In this document: positions 14,661 through 14,692 of the stretch, one piece after another | Position numbering within the stretch: position 1 is the stretch's first letter | Layout of the letters: every line of letters starts with the position of its first letter | Assembly (NCBI GenBank): GCA_048527645.1 | Contig: DBGFNI010000078.1 | Span: 1 to 14,692 of the forward strand | Direction: 5' to 3' | Origin: HGM12669 sp048527645 | GTDB taxonomy: Bacteria; Bacillota; Clostridia; Oscillospirales; CAG-272 | DNA length: 14,692 nt | Position numbers and translations under genes: made by a program | The notes under the pieces: generated by a model | What the model was told of the DNA's origin: nothing | The model's input: the letters and a program-made list of their open reading frames with translations, nothing else | Database searches by the model: none

Positions 14661-14692
14661 TTATTCTTGAAATATATATTATTTGACGGCGG

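Overview
The window looks like chromosomal DNA of a Gram-positive gut or rumen Clostridia-type bacterium (Oscillospiraceae/Ruminococcaceae-like; this is inference). The reasons are strong GGAGG ribosome-binding sites, lipobox lipoproteins, a YesM/YesN-type two-component pair, a sortase-type surface anchor, and intrinsic terminators after each transcription unit. Every convincing gene lies on the minus strand, so transcription runs from high to low coordinates.

Transporter unit (14692 to 10279). A promoter at 14594-14622 is preceded by two TTATGATA direct repeats 21 bp apart. It drives mglB (lipoprotein binding protein of the galactose/glucose family), mglA (double-domain ATPase), mglC (permease) and a small GTG-started gene for a one-pass membrane protein with an outward-facing InlB/Listeria-Bacteroides-type repeat. 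A GC-rich hairpin without a U-tract separates mglB from mglA and probably protects the mglB message. A terminator at 10279-10311 closes the unit.

Sensing unit (10275 to 5882). A sigma-A-like promoter starts right at the terminator tail. It drives an AraC-type response regulator, a Cache-domain histidine kinase (4-nt overlap) and a second sugar-binding lipoprotein (11-nt overlap), and ends in a perfect 18-bp stem terminator. The order suggests a three-component sugar sensor: binding protein, kinase, regulator. The regulator is the obvious candidate to bind the repeats upstream of mglB.

Intergenic stretch 5453-5881 holds a GC-rich inverted-repeat block and a second terminator-like hairpin, but no convincing gene.

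Surface protein (5452 to 251). This 1733-residue mosaic has a signal peptide, two copies of a roughly 180-residue beta-rich module, an Fn3-like domain, a complete calcineurin-like metallophosphoesterase, a lamin-tail-like domain, a choice-of-anchor-I beta-propeller, a short helical module, an X2-like domain and a PPQTG-type anchor. A perfect 36-bp palindromic terminator follows.

Left edge (166 to 1). A good promoter is followed by four successive hairpins and a four-codon leader ORF with its own Shine-Dalgarno. The block ends in an exact copy of the promoter's 10-bp TGATATAATA. This compact RNA element is the least explained part of the window.

How the parts may work together (inference): extracellular sugar is bound by the kinase-linked lipoprotein, the kinase phosphorylates the regulator, and the regulator induces the Mgl transporter. 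The wall-anchored phosphoesterase may release sugars or phosphate outside the cell, but nothing in the sequence ties it directly to the regulon.
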